This document shows, piece after piece, positions 28,391 to 36,948 of a stretch of DNA of 64,000 nucleotides (positions are counted from its first letter, which is position 1; every line of letters begins with the position of its first letter). The stretch comes from Rhodopseudomonas sp. P2A-2r (GTDB taxonomy: Bacteria; Pseudomonadota; Alphaproteobacteria; Rhizobiales; Xanthobacteraceae): positions 930,001-994,000 of the forward strand of contig NZ_CP110389.1 in NCBI RefSeq assembly GCF_026015985.1, written 5' to 3'. The translations under genes and the position numbers were made by a program. The notes under the pieces were generated by a model, which was not told where the DNA came from, searched no databases, and saw only the letters and a program-made list of their open reading frames with translations.

Positions 28391-28984
28391 ATGTCGGATT
28401 CAACCACCCGGCCACTGGTCGTGATCGCGGCCTTTGCCGCCAGCCTCGCGGCCGGGTTGCTCGTGGTGTTGTGGCTGGTCGGTGGCCTGCAAAAGGTCGC
28501 CGCACCGGCGGCCATCGGCGGGCCGTTCCAGCTCAGCGACCAGACCGGCCAGACCGTCACCGAGGCCAGCCTCAAGGGCAAGCCGACGCTGATCTTCTTC
28601 GGCTTCACCCATTGCCCGGACATCTGCCCGACGTCGCTGTTCGAGATATCCGAAGTGCTGCGCGCGATGGGTCCCGACGCCGATCGCGTCAACGCCTATT
28701 TCGTCTCGGTCGATCCCGAGCGCGATACCAAGGCGGCCATGAAGGACTATCTGTCGAGCTTCGATCCGCATCTCAAGGGGCTGACCGGCGACGAGGCCGC
28801 GGTGGCAAAGGTAATCTCCGGCTTCCGGGTCTATGCCAAGAAGGTGCCGCTGAAGGATGGCGACTACACCATGGATCACACCGCACTGATCTATCTGATG
28901 GACCGCGACGGAAAATTCGTCGCGCCGTTCAATCTCAAGCGCAAGCCGGAAGAAGCGGCGACGGATCTCAAGCGTTATCTTTGA
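28391..28984 (+). CDS. SCO1/SenC family copper chaperone/thiol-redox protein
   Basis: Membrane-anchored periplasmic protein (197 aa) that delivers copper to the CuA site of cytochrome c oxidase. An N-terminal membrane anchor (residues 9-32) is followed by a thioredoxin-like fold with the CxxxC copper site in 'GFTHCPDICPTSL' and the distal His in 'MDHTALIYLMD'. The start at 28391 is preceded by AAGGGA. The last 10 bases overlap the end of the convergent glycosyltransferase. No oxidase subunit genes are in the window. Confidence 0.93.
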   Translation: MSDSTTRPLVVIAAFAASLAAGLLVVLWLVGGLQKVAAPAAIGGPFQLSDQTGQTVTEASLKGKPTLIFFGFTHCPDICPTSLFEISEVLRAMGPDADRVNAYFVSVDPERDTKAAMKDYLSSFDPHLKGLTGDEAAVAKVISGFRVYAKKVPLKDGDYTMDHTALIYLMDRDGKFVAPFNLKRKPEEAATDLKRYL

Positions 28985-30984
28985 ACGCTGGCGTCGTGTT
29001 GCAAGGGAGCAGGTGAGGCCGGAGCGCTGCCGGTCCGCCGGACAACGCCGTGCTCGGTCTTCTCCCAACGATAGGGGACCCAGACGAACTGGGCTACCGC
29101 GCGCCACGCTGCGACCGACAGGCATCCCCAATACAGCGGCGTCATGGCCAGGATCCAGAGGTCGCGCCGGCGACCGCGCCGCCCGGTGCCGATCAGCCCG
29201 ACCGCAATCGTGGAAAGGCAGGTCGCGGCGATCACGAGGGCATAGAGCGCCGCCGGCACGGCAGGCGGCGACCCTGAAAAGTGGCCGAGCGCGCGCATCG
29301 CCATTCCAAGCACCATGGCAGGATAGGCCAGCGCGGTCAGCACATTGCCGCCTGCGATCATGTTGAGCGCGAAAAATCCGCCGGGGCCGGCGTCACCCCA
29401 CAGCTGTCGCGGATGGCGCATGTGCACGCACCAGGTCTGCAGCCAGCCCTTCATCCAGCGCGAGCGTTGCCGCCGCCACGCGCGAAAGTGGATGGGCGCC
29501 TCCTCGAAGGTGGTCGAGTCGAAGGTGACCGAGCGATGTCCGAAACGGGCGAGCCGGAAGTCGAGATCGGCGTCTTCGGTAACGTTGAAGGCGTCCCAGC
29601 CGCGCACCGAGCGCAGCACCGACGTGCGGAAATGGTTCGACGAGCCGCCGAGCGGAAGCGGCAACCCCATGGCCGACAGCCCTGGCAGCACCGCATCGAA
29701 CTGGCCGGCATATTCGACGGCAAAGGTCCGCGACAGCCAGCTATGGGTCTCGTTGTCGATGCACAGGCTGGCCTGGGCGCAGGCGACCCTGGCATCGGAG
29801 CTGCGAAACGCGTCGAGTGCGGCTCGCAACTGACCGGTCTCCGGGAGGTCTTCCGCATCGAACACCGCGATGAAGCTCCCGCGCGCAAACGGCAGCGCCC
29901 AGTTCAGGGCTTTCGGCTTGGTTTGCGGTGCCACCGCCGGGGCGACCAGGACCCGGAGATGCGGCCTCGGCCCGAGCTGTGCGATCGCCGCAAGAGTTGC
30001 CGGATCGTCAGGCTCGACGACGAGGATGACATCGAGCTTCTCATGGGGGTAGTCGAGCGCGTCGATGACCCGCATCAGGGGAGCGACGCAGTCCGCCTCA
30101 CGGAAGAGCGGTGCGATGGTCGTGTAGATCGGCAGCCGGTCGTCCGGCAGCCGCGCCATCGGCAGTCGCCGCGGTCGCGGCCAACAACACGCGACGAGAC
30201 GCAGCATCACGAAGCCGAGGAAACACAGCGCCAGCAGGGTCCACCAGGCGGCCGGGATCATCAGCGGCGGCAATAGCGCAACTGCGCCGACGGCCGCTCC
30301 GCGTTTCAGGCGTCCACGCCACACCCTGTCGTCCAGGCCGGGCGCCGCCGACATCGACGAATAGCTGTCGCTGACGCCACGTGCCGCACTGCGGGCCAGC
30401 GCGGCACCGCCCTGCTGCAGGAGCAAGCGCCGGAGGGCGGCCTCCGACGTCAGCCGCATGCTGCGCGTCAGGGCAGGATCGGCCGCCACGGCCCGGCAGA
30501 TCGAGCGGGCGGTGAGGTTGCGCGGCGCGATCGCCAGGACAAGCCGGCCATCCCTGCGCAGCTGGACCATGCCGGAAGCGGCTGCCGCCGCGATCTGCCC
30601 GTCGCGCAGCAGCAGATCGCTGCGGTCGACATCGAGCAATTCGTCGATGGCGATGCCGGTGTGCTGCGACAGGTGCCTCAGGTACGCGGTGTCGTCGATC
30701 ATGCCCCATTGGATCAGCACCTGGTCGGCACCGATGCCGAGGTGGCCGGCGCGGCGCTCGGCGCGCTGCAGCAGATCCGGGGCCAGCACATGCCGCAGGC
30801 AGTCCAGTTCATAGGCCGGTCCGCGATCGCAGAGGTGGCGCAGGTTGTCATTGCCGGCCGGGACCGCGCCCGCCCTTGCGGCGAGAAACGACGGCAATTC
30901 CCCGACGCAGGCTTGTTGTGCCGATGCCGCGTGCGGCCACATCGCGCCCGACCTGCGATCCCCGACGCGGTCCAGCCTGGCCAT
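28975..30984 (-). CDS. Membrane GT2 glycosyltransferase with N-terminal GspE/MshEN-like domain
   Basis: About 669 aa. The N-terminal third ('DLLQRAERRAGHLGIGADQVLIQWGMIDDTAYLRHLSQHTGI' and 'LAIAPRNLTARSICRAVAADP') looks like the GspE N-terminal/MshEN nucleotide-binding fold seen in NfrB-like proteins. Two membrane segments then precede a family 2 glycosyltransferase: 'TIAPLFREADCVAPLMRVIDALDYP', 'FDAEDLPETGQLRAAL' (DxD type), 'LGGSSNHFRTSVL', 'VTEDADLDFRLARFGHRS' and 'RRQRSRWMKGWLQT' (QxxRW). More membrane segments follow. It probably makes or exports a polysaccharide. An in-frame GTG at 31011 is an alternative start. Divergent from the binding protein gene. Confidence 0.85.
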   Translation of the reverse strand: MARLDRVGDRRSGAMWPHAASAQQACVGELPSFLAARAGAVPAGNDNLRHLCDRGPAYELDCLRHVLAPDLLQRAERRAGHLGIGADQVLIQWGMIDDTAYLRHLSQHTGIAIDELLDVDRSDLLLRDGQIAAAAASGMVQLRRDGRLVLAIAPRNLTARSICRAVAADPALTRSMRLTSEAALRRLLLQQGGAALARSAARGVSDSYSSMSAAPGLDDRVWRGRLKRGAAVGAVALLPPLMIPAAWWTLLALCFLGFVMLRLVACCWPRPRRLPMARLPDDRLPIYTTIAPLFREADCVAPLMRVIDALDYPHEKLDVILVVEPDDPATLAAIAQLGPRPHLRVLVAPAVAPQTKPKALNWALPFARGSFIAVFDAEDLPETGQLRAALDAFRSSDARVACAQASLCIDNETHSWLSRTFAVEYAGQFDAVLPGLSAMGLPLPLGGSSNHFRTSVLRSVRGWDAFNVTEDADLDFRLARFGHRSVTFDSTTFEEAPIHFRAWRRQRSRWMKGWLQTWCVHMRHPRQLWGDAGPGGFFALNMIAGGNVLTALAYPAMVLGMAMRALGHFSGSPPAVPAALYALVIAATCLSTIAVGLIGTGRRGRRRDLWILAMTPLYWGCLSVAAWRAVAQFVWVPYRWEKTEHGVVRRTGSAPASPAPLQHDASVQR

Positions 30985-31063
30985 GCGACGCCCCCGCCAC
31001 GCAAACGCCACTCGCCTCTGGCGCCGGATGGTCTATAAGACCAGGCAATCAGAAGCGCGCTGT

Positions 31064-31978
31064 ATGCAATCACAGATAGAAAACCTCATCAATCAAAGAC
31101 TGCTCCGGCCGATCGTCGCTCTCGCGGGGACCGGCCTGCTGCTGACGGCGCTTGTGGCATCGGTGCGTCCCGCCGCTGCGCAGGCGCCGGCGTCTGCGGT
31201 GACGCAGCCGGGGCCGCAGGCTGTGCCTGGATTCTGGGACCCGCGGCGGCGTCCGGACCGTCCCGACCTGTCGCGCATCACCGTGATCCGCTTCCTGACC
31301 GAGACCGACTATCCGCCGTTCAATTTCACCGGCCCCGACGGCAATCCGGCCGGCTTCAACGTCGATCTGGCGCGGCTGCTGTGCGAGGAGATCAAGGCCA
31401 CCTGCACCATCCAGATGCGCCGCTTCGAGACCTTGCTGGACGCCGTCGCCAGCAACCGCGGCGATGCCATCATCGCCTCATTGGCGGTAACCCCGCAGAT
31501 CCGCGCCCGGGTCGACTTCACCGATCCCTATTACCGCGCGCCGGCGCGTTTCGTGTCGCGCAAGACCTCGGTGATGGCGGAAATCCGGCCCGAATATCTC
31601 GAGGGCAAGAAGGTCGGGGCCATCAGCGGATCCTCGCACGAGGCCTATCTCAAGACGATGTTCACCGACGCCGTGCTGGTGAGCTACCCGAATGACGACG
31701 CCATGCGCCAGGCGCTGAAGCGCGGCGAAGTCGACTTCATCTTCGGCGACGCCATCTCGCTGGCGTTCTGGATCAACGGCACAGATTCCGCCGATTGCTG
31801 CGCCTTCAGCGGCGGCCCGTTCATCGAGAGCCGCTATTTCGGCGAAGGCGTCGGCATCGCAGTGCGCAAGGGCAACGATACTTTGCGCCAGGCGCTGAAC
31901 TGGGCCCTGTTCCGGCTTTGGGAAAAAGGCCGCTACACCGATCTGTGGCTGCGGTATTTCTCCGTCAGTCCGTTCTGA
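31064..31978 (+). CDS. Polar amino-acid-type ABC transporter substrate-binding protein
   Basis: Exported type II periplasmic binding protein (SBP_bac_3), 304 aa from the ATG at 31064, with a signal region 'ALAGTGLLLTALVASVRPAAAQA' after a short charged stretch. Core motifs: 'IRFLTETDYPPFNFTGPDGNPAGFNVDLARLLCEE', 'DAVASNRGDAIIASLAVTPQIRARVDFTDPYYRAPARF', 'LEGKKVGAISGSSHEAYLKTMF' and 'GVGIAVRKGNDTLRQALNWALFRL'. No permease or ATPase gene is adjacent, so it is an orphan component or a sensor-like protein. Lies 72 bases before lysS on the same strand. Confidence 0.88.
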   Translation: MQSQIENLINQRLLRPIVALAGTGLLLTALVASVRPAAAQAPASAVTQPGPQAVPGFWDPRRRPDRPDLSRITVIRFLTETDYPPFNFTGPDGNPAGFNVDLARLLCEEIKATCTIQMRRFETLLDAVASNRGDAIIASLAVTPQIRARVDFTDPYYRAPARFVSRKTSVMAEIRPEYLEGKKVGAISGSSHEAYLKTMFTDAVLVSYPNDDAMRQALKRGEVDFIFGDAISLAFWINGTDSADCCAFSGGPFIESRYFGEGVGIAVRKGNDTLRQALNWALFRLWEKGRYTDLWLRYFSVSPF

Positions 31979-32049
31979 ATTCACCCGACCATTGCGGTTT
32001 TGCATTTCGACGCTGACCCGCCTAGTTTGCGCGGCCCGGAGGCCTTCTG

Positions 32050-33690
32050 ATGTCCACGATTGATTTGCCCAGCCCGAGCGACCTGCGCGCGCTCGCCGAA
32101 ACATCCAACGCCTGGCCGTTCGAGCAGGCGAAAGCGCTGGTGAACAGGCTGAAGAAAAAGCCCAAGGACGAAGTGCTGTTCGAGACCGGCTACGGCCCGT
32201 CGGGCCTGCCGCATATCGGCACTTTCGGCGAAGTGGCGCGCACCACCATGGTGCGTCACGCCTTTCGCGTCCTCACCGAGGACAAGATCAAGACCAGGCT
32301 GATTGCGTTTTCCGACGACATGGACGGCTTGCGCAAGGTCCCGGACAACGTGCCCAACAAGGACATGCTGACCGCGCATCTGGGCAAGCCGCTGTCGCGC
32401 GTCCCGGATCCGTTCTCCAACGAATATCCGTCGTTCGGCGCCGCCAACAATGCGCGGCTGCGCGCGTTCCTCGATCATTTCGGCTTCGACTACGAATTCG
32501 CCTCGTCGACCGAGTACTACACATCCGGCCGTTTCGACGCCACGCTGCTGAAGATGCTTGCGGTCTATGACAAGGTCATGGATGTGATCCTGCCGACCCT
32601 GGGACCGGATCGCCGCGCGACCTATTCGCCCTTCCTGCCGATCAGCAGGACCACCGGCGTGGTGCTGCAGGTGCCGATGATCCGCCGCGACGTCGGCGCT
32701 GGCACGGTGACCTATGTCGATCCGGACACGAACGAGGAAGTCGAGACCCCGGTCACCGGCGGTCATGTCAAATGTCAGTGGAAGGCCGACTGGGCGATGC
32801 GCTGGACGGCGCTCGGCATCGACTATGAAATGGCCGGCAAGGACCTGATCGACTCGGTCAAGCTGTCCAGCAAGATCTGTTCGGCGATCGGCGGCACCCC
32901 GCCGGAAAGCTTCATCTACGAGCTGTTCCTCGACGACAAGGGCGGCAAGATCTCCAAGTCGAAGGGCAATGGCCTGACCATCGACGAATGGCTGCGTTAT
33001 GCGTCGCCGGAATCGCTGTCGCTGTTCATGTACCGCGAACCCAAGGCGGCGAAGCGATTGTATTTCGACGTCATCCCGCGCGCCGTCGACGACTACCAGC
33101 AGTTCCTCGACGGGTTTTCGCGCCAGGACGGCAAGCAGCAGCTCAGCAATCCGGTCTGGCACATCCATGCCGGCCATCCGCCGAAGTCGGACATGCCGGT
33201 CACCTTCCAGCTCTTGCTGACGCTGGTGTCGTCATCCAATGCGGAGAATGCCGAGACGCTGTGGGGCTTCATCGCCCGCTACCGGCCCGGCGTGACGGCG
33301 CAGACCCATCCCAAGCTGGATGCCATCGTCGGCTACGCCATCAACTATTATCGGGACTTCGTGGCGCCGACCAAGACGTTCCGCGAGCCGACCGAGGCCG
33401 AGCGCGTGGCGCTGCAGGACCTGCGCGATGCGCTGTCGCAACTGCCGGCAGAGGCGACCGCCGAGCAGATCCAGGACATTGTCTACGAGATCGGGCGTCG
33501 CGAGCCGTTCCTCGACCACAAAAAGGCGGCCAAGGACGGCAAGCCCGGCGTCTCGCTCGACTGGTTCAACATGCTGTACCAGGTGTTGCTCGGCCAGGAG
33601 AAGGGGCCGCGCTTCGGTTCGTTCGTTGCGGTCTACGGCGTGCCCAACGCCATCGCGATGATCGACGGCACGCTGGCAAGAACCGCTTAG
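32050..33690 (+). CDS. lysS: Lysyl-tRNA synthetase, class I
   Basis: Charges tRNA-Lys. This is the archaeal-like class I enzyme (546 aa), not the class II LysS of enterics. The HIGH-like '[18 protein letters not shown]' lies near residue 45-60 and the KMSKS-like '[18 protein letters not shown]' near residue 298. GGAGG precedes the ATG at 32050. Class I LysRS is usual in rhizobia and other alphaproteobacteria, which supports the assignment of the organism. Convergent with the alpha carbonic anhydrase gene. Confidence 0.97.
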   Translation: MSTIDLPSPSDLRALAETSNAWPFEQAKALVNRLKKKPKDEVLFETGYGPSGLPHIGTFGEVARTTMVRHAFRVLTEDKIKTRLIAFSDDMDGLRKVPDNVPNKDMLTAHLGKPLSRVPDPFSNEYPSFGAANNARLRAFLDHFGFDYEFASSTEYYTSGRFDATLLKMLAVYDKVMDVILPTLGPDRRATYSPFLPISRTTGVVLQVPMIRRDVGAGTVTYVDPDTNEEVETPVTGGHVKCQWKADWAMRWTALGIDYEMAGKDLIDSVKLSSKICSAIGGTPPESFIYELFLDDKGGKISKSKGNGLTIDEWLRYASPESLSLFMYREPKAAKRLYFDVIPRAVDDYQQFLDGFSRQDGKQQLSNPVWHIHAGHPPKSDMPVTFQLLLTLVSSSNAENAETLWGFIARYRPGVTAQTHPKLDAIVGYAINYYRDFVAPTKTFREPTEAERVALQDLRDALSQLPAEATAEQIQDIVYEIGRREPFLDHKKAAKDGKPGVSLDWFNMLYQVLLGQEKGPRFGSFVAVYGVPNAIAMIDGTLARTA

Positions 33691-33733
33691 GCGCCTGTCC
33701 CTTCCCCCTTTTTGGAGGGAAGGGATGCAGCGG

Positions 33734-34495
33734 CTACAGGCTCGACCGCAGCACGTAGCGGCGATTGTCCTTCTGCGCCGGGCGGGCGTTCATCGGATAG
33801 AGTTTCGCGAAGCTCGCGACGTCCGCGGCGGCTACCTGCATCGGCTCGGTCAGCACCAGCCATTCGACGATTTCCGAGCACGGCGGCGTGGTGAGCGAAC
33901 CGGGATAGCGATAATAGCCGCGCTTGGCCGGCACCAGGGCGTTGGGATCGATGCCGGCATCGGCCTTCACCGCAGGGCCTTCGGTCGCCGGCATGGTTGC
34001 GACGATCTTGCGGAAGGCGGCATTCGGCTTGCCGGTCGTCATCAGGACGCCGACCACCGCGAGGGCACCCGCATCCGAACGGTGCACAAAGTGCGCTTCC
34101 ATCGGAAAATTCTTGCCGCCGATCATGTGCTCGCTGGGACGGTGGAAGTGCACCTGCAGCAGCTTGTAGGTGGTCTTGTCCAGTTGCAGCGTGCTGCCGG
34201 GGGCGAAGTTCAGCTGGATCGTATGGCCGTTGTTGATGATGGTATCGGCCGTGTGGCCCCACTTGATCTGCAGGGGCGGCAGTTGCGATTTGACCGTGGT
34301 GCCGATGTCCAGCGGAGACTGTTGCGCACCGATCGCGCAGACCTTGCTGTCGGCGTCGAGATCGCCCCAGTGCGACGGACCGCCGTCGCCGTCATAACTC
34401 CAGTGGTGACCTTCCGCAGCAAAACCTGAAGTGGTGGTGCAGACCGGGCAAAGAGCGAGGCCGGCGAGGGCCTTGAGCATGTGGCGGCGATTCAT
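33734..34495 (-). CDS. Exported alpha-class carbonic anhydrase
   Basis: Zinc enzyme that interconverts CO2 and bicarbonate, predicted periplasmic. From the ATG at 34495 there is a signal peptide beginning MNRRHMLKALAGLALCP. Alpha-CA hallmarks: 'HHWSYDGDGGPSHWGDLD', 'IGAQQSPLDI', zinc His pair in 'LLQVHFHRPSEH' and third His in 'MEAHFVHRSD', and 'YRYPGSLTTPPCSEIVEWLVL'. Length 253 aa. A second, beta-class carbonic anhydrase with an export signal is encoded at 36949-37653, so the periplasm would have two unrelated CAs. Confidence 0.95.
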   Translation of the reverse strand: MNRRHMLKALAGLALCPVCTTTSGFAAEGHHWSYDGDGGPSHWGDLDADSKVCAIGAQQSPLDIGTTVKSQLPPLQIKWGHTADTIINNGHTIQLNFAPGSTLQLDKTTYKLLQVHFHRPSEHMIGGKNFPMEAHFVHRSDAGALAVVGVLMTTGKPNAAFRKIVATMPATEGPAVKADAGIDPNALVPAKRGYYRYPGSLTTPPCSEIVEWLVLTEPMQVAAADVASFAKLYPMNARPAQKDNRRYVLRSSL

Positions 34496-34593
34496 GGCGG
34501 GTTCCCCGTTTATGGAATGGGAACCCGATAGCTGATTCGTGGAACCCGGAACCGGTGTTTTCCGTGAAAGTTCCAAAAAGTTCCGATTTGGAC

Positions 34594-35220
34594 TTATTGG
34601 CTCGCCCACACGATCCGGGCGATCCACTCCACGTCGGCGGCCGGGATGGTGCGGTCGACGTGATTCGGATTCAGCGATGCCAGTTCGAGCGTCTTGGTGG
34701 TCCGGCGCTTCAGCTCCTTGACCATCACCTCGCCGCCGGTGGTCTTGACCACCACGCGGTCGCCCTTGCGGATCTGGGCGCCCGGCGACACCACGATGAC
34801 GTCGCCGTCGCGATAGGCCGGCTTCATCGAGTCGCCGGAGATCTCCAGCGCATAAGCGTGTTCGTCATTCACGGACGGCAGCCCGACCTCGTCCCAGCCC
34901 TTGCCGACCGGAAAGCCGCCGTCGTCGAAATAGCCGCCGGCGCCGGCCTGGGCGAAGCCGAGCAGCGGCACCGACTGCACCGAGCGCGCCACGCCGTCGA
35001 TCAGCTGCACGAAATTGTCGATGCTGACGCCGGTGGCGGTCAGCGCCTTGGACACCGATTCGGTGGAAGGCCAGCGCTCGCGACCGTCATTGGTGATGCG
35101 CTTGGATTTGTTGAAGGTGGTGGCGTCCAGGCCGGCTTTCTTCGCAAGGCCGGACGGTGAAAGGCCGTTGCGTTCGGCGAGGCGGTCGAGGGCGTTCCAG
35201 ATCTGATCATGGCTTAGCAT
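34594..35220 (-). CDS. S24/LexA-like HTH repressor (XRE + peptidase S24)
   Basis: A 208-aa regulator from ATG 35220. N-terminal helix-turn-helix ('LAERNGLSPSGLAKKAGLDATTFNKSK', then 'WPSTESVSKALTATGVSI') is joined to a C-terminal S24 domain with the Ser nucleophile in 'LEISGDSMKPAYRDGDVIVVSPG' and the Lys general base in 'GDRVVVKTTGGEVMVKEL'. This is the layout of LexA and phage CI repressors that self-cleave, but no Ala-Gly cleavage site is certain; 'AGAGGYF' is a candidate. No phage genes are nearby. Clusters of GGAATT-like sites lie upstream of this gene and of the divergent DUF952-pyrD pair, making autoregulation plausible. Confidence 0.88.
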   Translation of the reverse strand: MLSHDQIWNALDRLAERNGLSPSGLAKKAGLDATTFNKSKRITNDGRERWPSTESVSKALTATGVSIDNFVQLIDGVARSVQSVPLLGFAQAGAGGYFDDGGFPVGKGWDEVGLPSVNDEHAYALEISGDSMKPAYRDGDVIVVSPGAQIRKGDRVVVKTTGGEVMVKELKRRTTKTLELASLNPNHVDRTIPAADVEWIARIVWASQ

Positions 35221-35260
35221 GTGCGTCGGTCCGGGTTGTCCGTCGCAAGCGACCGGACGG

Positions 35261-35307
35261 GGAATCATGGCGGAATTTAGGAATTATTGCCTTGCTTCCA
35301 GAGAATT
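35261..35307. promoter_or_regulatory. GAATT-like site cluster near the S24 regulator start
   Basis: Within 47 bases just upstream of the regulator's start there are GGAATC (35261), GGAATT (35272), GGAATT (35280) and AGAATT (35302). Spacings are 11, 8 and 22 bases. It resembles the stronger array at 35398-35434 on the other side of the divergent region and may be an autoregulatory operator. Inference from pattern only. Confidence 0.4.
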
Positions 35308-35397
35308 TGCAATCACCATTCGCCAAAAAATACCAAGCTTGAAGTAAGGCGGTGCCGCCGATACGGTCGGCAGATCCTAACAACTCCGCAATGTTCG

Positions 35398-35434
35398 GGA
35401 ATTCTGCCGAATTCTCAAGGAATTGCGGGGAATT
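35398..35434. promoter_or_regulatory. Helically phased GGAATT array upstream of DUF952-pyrD
   Basis: Four direct GAATT hexamers, GGAATT (35398), CGAATT (35408), GGAATT (35419) and GGAATT (35429), recur at 10, 11 and 10 bases, one DNA turn apart and on the same face. The first two also form GAATTC-TGCC-GAATTC. The array ends 27 bases before the GTG start of the DUF952 gene, where it would overlap the promoter. A cooperative operator, perhaps for the S24 regulator, is the simplest reading. Confidence 0.5.
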
Positions 35435-35460
35435 GACGAACAGACGGGAAGTCCGGCCGG

Positions 35461-35808
35461 GTGCGCATCATCTATAAAATCTGTCCGGCTTCGGCCTGGC
35501 GCGAGGCCGAACGGCAGGGCGCCTATCGCGGCAGCGCCGACGATTCGCGTGACGGCTTCATCCATTTTTCCACCGCATCGCAAGTGGCGGAAACCGCAAG
35601 GAAGTACTTCTTCGGCCAGCCCGGACTCTTCCTGGTCGCGGTGGACGCCGATGTGCTCGACGATGCGCTGTTGCGCTGGGAGCCGTCGCGAGGTGGCGCG
35701 CTGTTTCCGCATCTCTACGGCGAACTCGATCTCGGCGCCGTGACCGAGGTGCTGGAGTTGCGCCTGCGCTCCGATGGCACCCATGACATTCCGGAGCTCC
35801 AATCGTGA
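35461..35808 (+). CDS. DUF952 domain-containing protein
   Basis: A 115-aa cytosolic protein with a GTG start: 'MRIIYKICPASAWREAERQGAYRGSADDSRDGFIHFSTASQVAETARKYFFGQPGLFLVAVD' is the DUF952 signature (conserved 'GFIHFS' and 'RWEPSRGGALFPHLYGEL'). The fold is related to ADP-ribosyltransferase/glutathione-type small domains in some analyses, but no activity is established. Its stop overlaps the GTG start of pyrD (GTGA), so the two are coupled. Confidence 0.88.
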   Translation: MRIIYKICPASAWREAERQGAYRGSADDSRDGFIHFSTASQVAETARKYFFGQPGLFLVAVDADVLDDALLRWEPSRGGALFPHLYGELDLGAVTEVLELRLRSDGTHDIPELQS

Positions 35809-36899
35809 TCCGCGCCTTCGACGCCCTCTCCTTGCCGCTGCTGCGCTGGTTCGATCCGGAAGACGCGCACCGCCTCGCTATCCAGGGCCTGCGGCTGCTG
35901 CCGCCGTCGAAGCCACGGCCCGACGATCCGAAGCTGGCGGTACGTGCCTTCGGCCTGAACTTTCCCAATCCGATCGGCATCGCGCCGGGCTTCGACAAGA
36001 ATGCCGAGGTGCCGGACGCGCTGCTGCGGCTGGGCTTCGGCTTTGCTGAAATCGGCACGGTGACGCCGAAGCCGCAGGCCGGCAATGCCAGGCCGCGGAT
36101 CTTCCGGCTTGAGCGCGACGAGGCGATCATCAACCGTCTCGGTTTCAACAATGACGGCGCCGAGGTCGTGCTGCGCCGGCTGGCGGCGCGGGCGCAGCAT
36201 GGCGGCATCGTCGGGGTCAATGTCGGCGCCAACAAGGATTCCGCCGATCGCGTCGATGACTATGTCCGGCTGATCGAGACCTTCGCGCCGGTGGCGAGCT
36301 ACTTCACCGTCAACGTGTCGTCGCCGAACACGCCCGGCCTGCGCAACCTGCAGCAGGCGGCAGCGCTCGACGATCTGCTCGCAAAAGTGATCGACGCCCG
36401 CGAGCGCGTTCAGAAGAACGCCGGCGATTCGCCGGTGCTGCTGAAGATCGCACCCGATCTCAGCCTCGCCGATCTCGACGATGTCGTGCACATCGCGCGT
36501 TCGCGAAAAGTCGATGGCATGATCGTCTCCAACACCACGCTCGGTCGGCCCACGACGTTGCGCGAGCAGGCGCGGGCCAAGGAGCAGGGTGGCCTGTCCG
36601 GCCGGCCGCTGTTCCGGCTGTCGACGCGGATGGTGGCGGAGACCTATGTGCGCGTCGAAGGCGCGTTCCCGCTGATCGGCGCCGGCGGCATCGATTCCGG
36701 CGGCGCGGCGCTGACAAAAATCCGCGCCGGCGCCAGCCTGATCCAGCTCTATTCGGCGCTGGTCTATAAAGGCCTCGGTCTGGTCGACAGCATCAAGGCC
36801 GATCTGGTCTCGACGCTGCTGCGCACCGGTCGCGATTCGCTGTCCGAAATCGTCGGCGCCGATGCGGCGACGCTGACGGCGGAAGACTGGCCGGTGTGA
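35805..36899 (+). CDS. pyrD: Dihydroorotate dehydrogenase (quinone), class 2
   Basis: Membrane-associated FMN enzyme of pyrimidine synthesis that oxidises dihydroorotate with ubiquinone. 364 aa, the class 2 length with an N-terminal helical membrane-binding region ('FDALSLPLLRWFDPEDAHRLAIQGLRLLP'). Motifs: 'NPIGIAPGFDKNAEVPDALL', 'GFAEIGTVTPKPQAGN', 'NRLGFNNDGAEVVLRRL', 'VNVGANKDS', catalytic Ser in 'VNVSSPNTPGLRNLQ', 'IVSNTT' and 'PLIGAGGIDSGGAAL'. GTG start overlapping the DUF952 stop. The GAATT array upstream may therefore also affect pyrimidine synthesis. Confidence 0.96.
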   Translation: MIRAFDALSLPLLRWFDPEDAHRLAIQGLRLLPPSKPRPDDPKLAVRAFGLNFPNPIGIAPGFDKNAEVPDALLRLGFGFAEIGTVTPKPQAGNARPRIFRLERDEAIINRLGFNNDGAEVVLRRLAARAQHGGIVGVNVGANKDSADRVDDYVRLIETFAPVASYFTVNVSSPNTPGLRNLQQAAALDDLLAKVIDARERVQKNAGDSPVLLKIAPDLSLADLDDVVHIARSRKVDGMIVSNTTLGRPTTLREQARAKEQGGLSGRPLFRLSTRMVAETYVRVEGAFPLIGAGGIDSGGAALTKIRAGASLIQLYSALVYKGLGLVDSIKADLVSTLLRTGRDSLSEIVGADAATLTAEDWPV

Positions 36900-36948
36900 G
36901 ATCGACGATCGAAATCGTCGATCTGCCTGAGGCGGGCCGGGACGGGCG

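Noticed and set aside
33698..33725. Hairpin TCCCTTCCC/GGGAAGGGA between lysS and the alpha carbonic anhydrase as a terminator
   Set aside because: The stem is real but no T-tract follows on either strand; possibly only a degenerate repeat.
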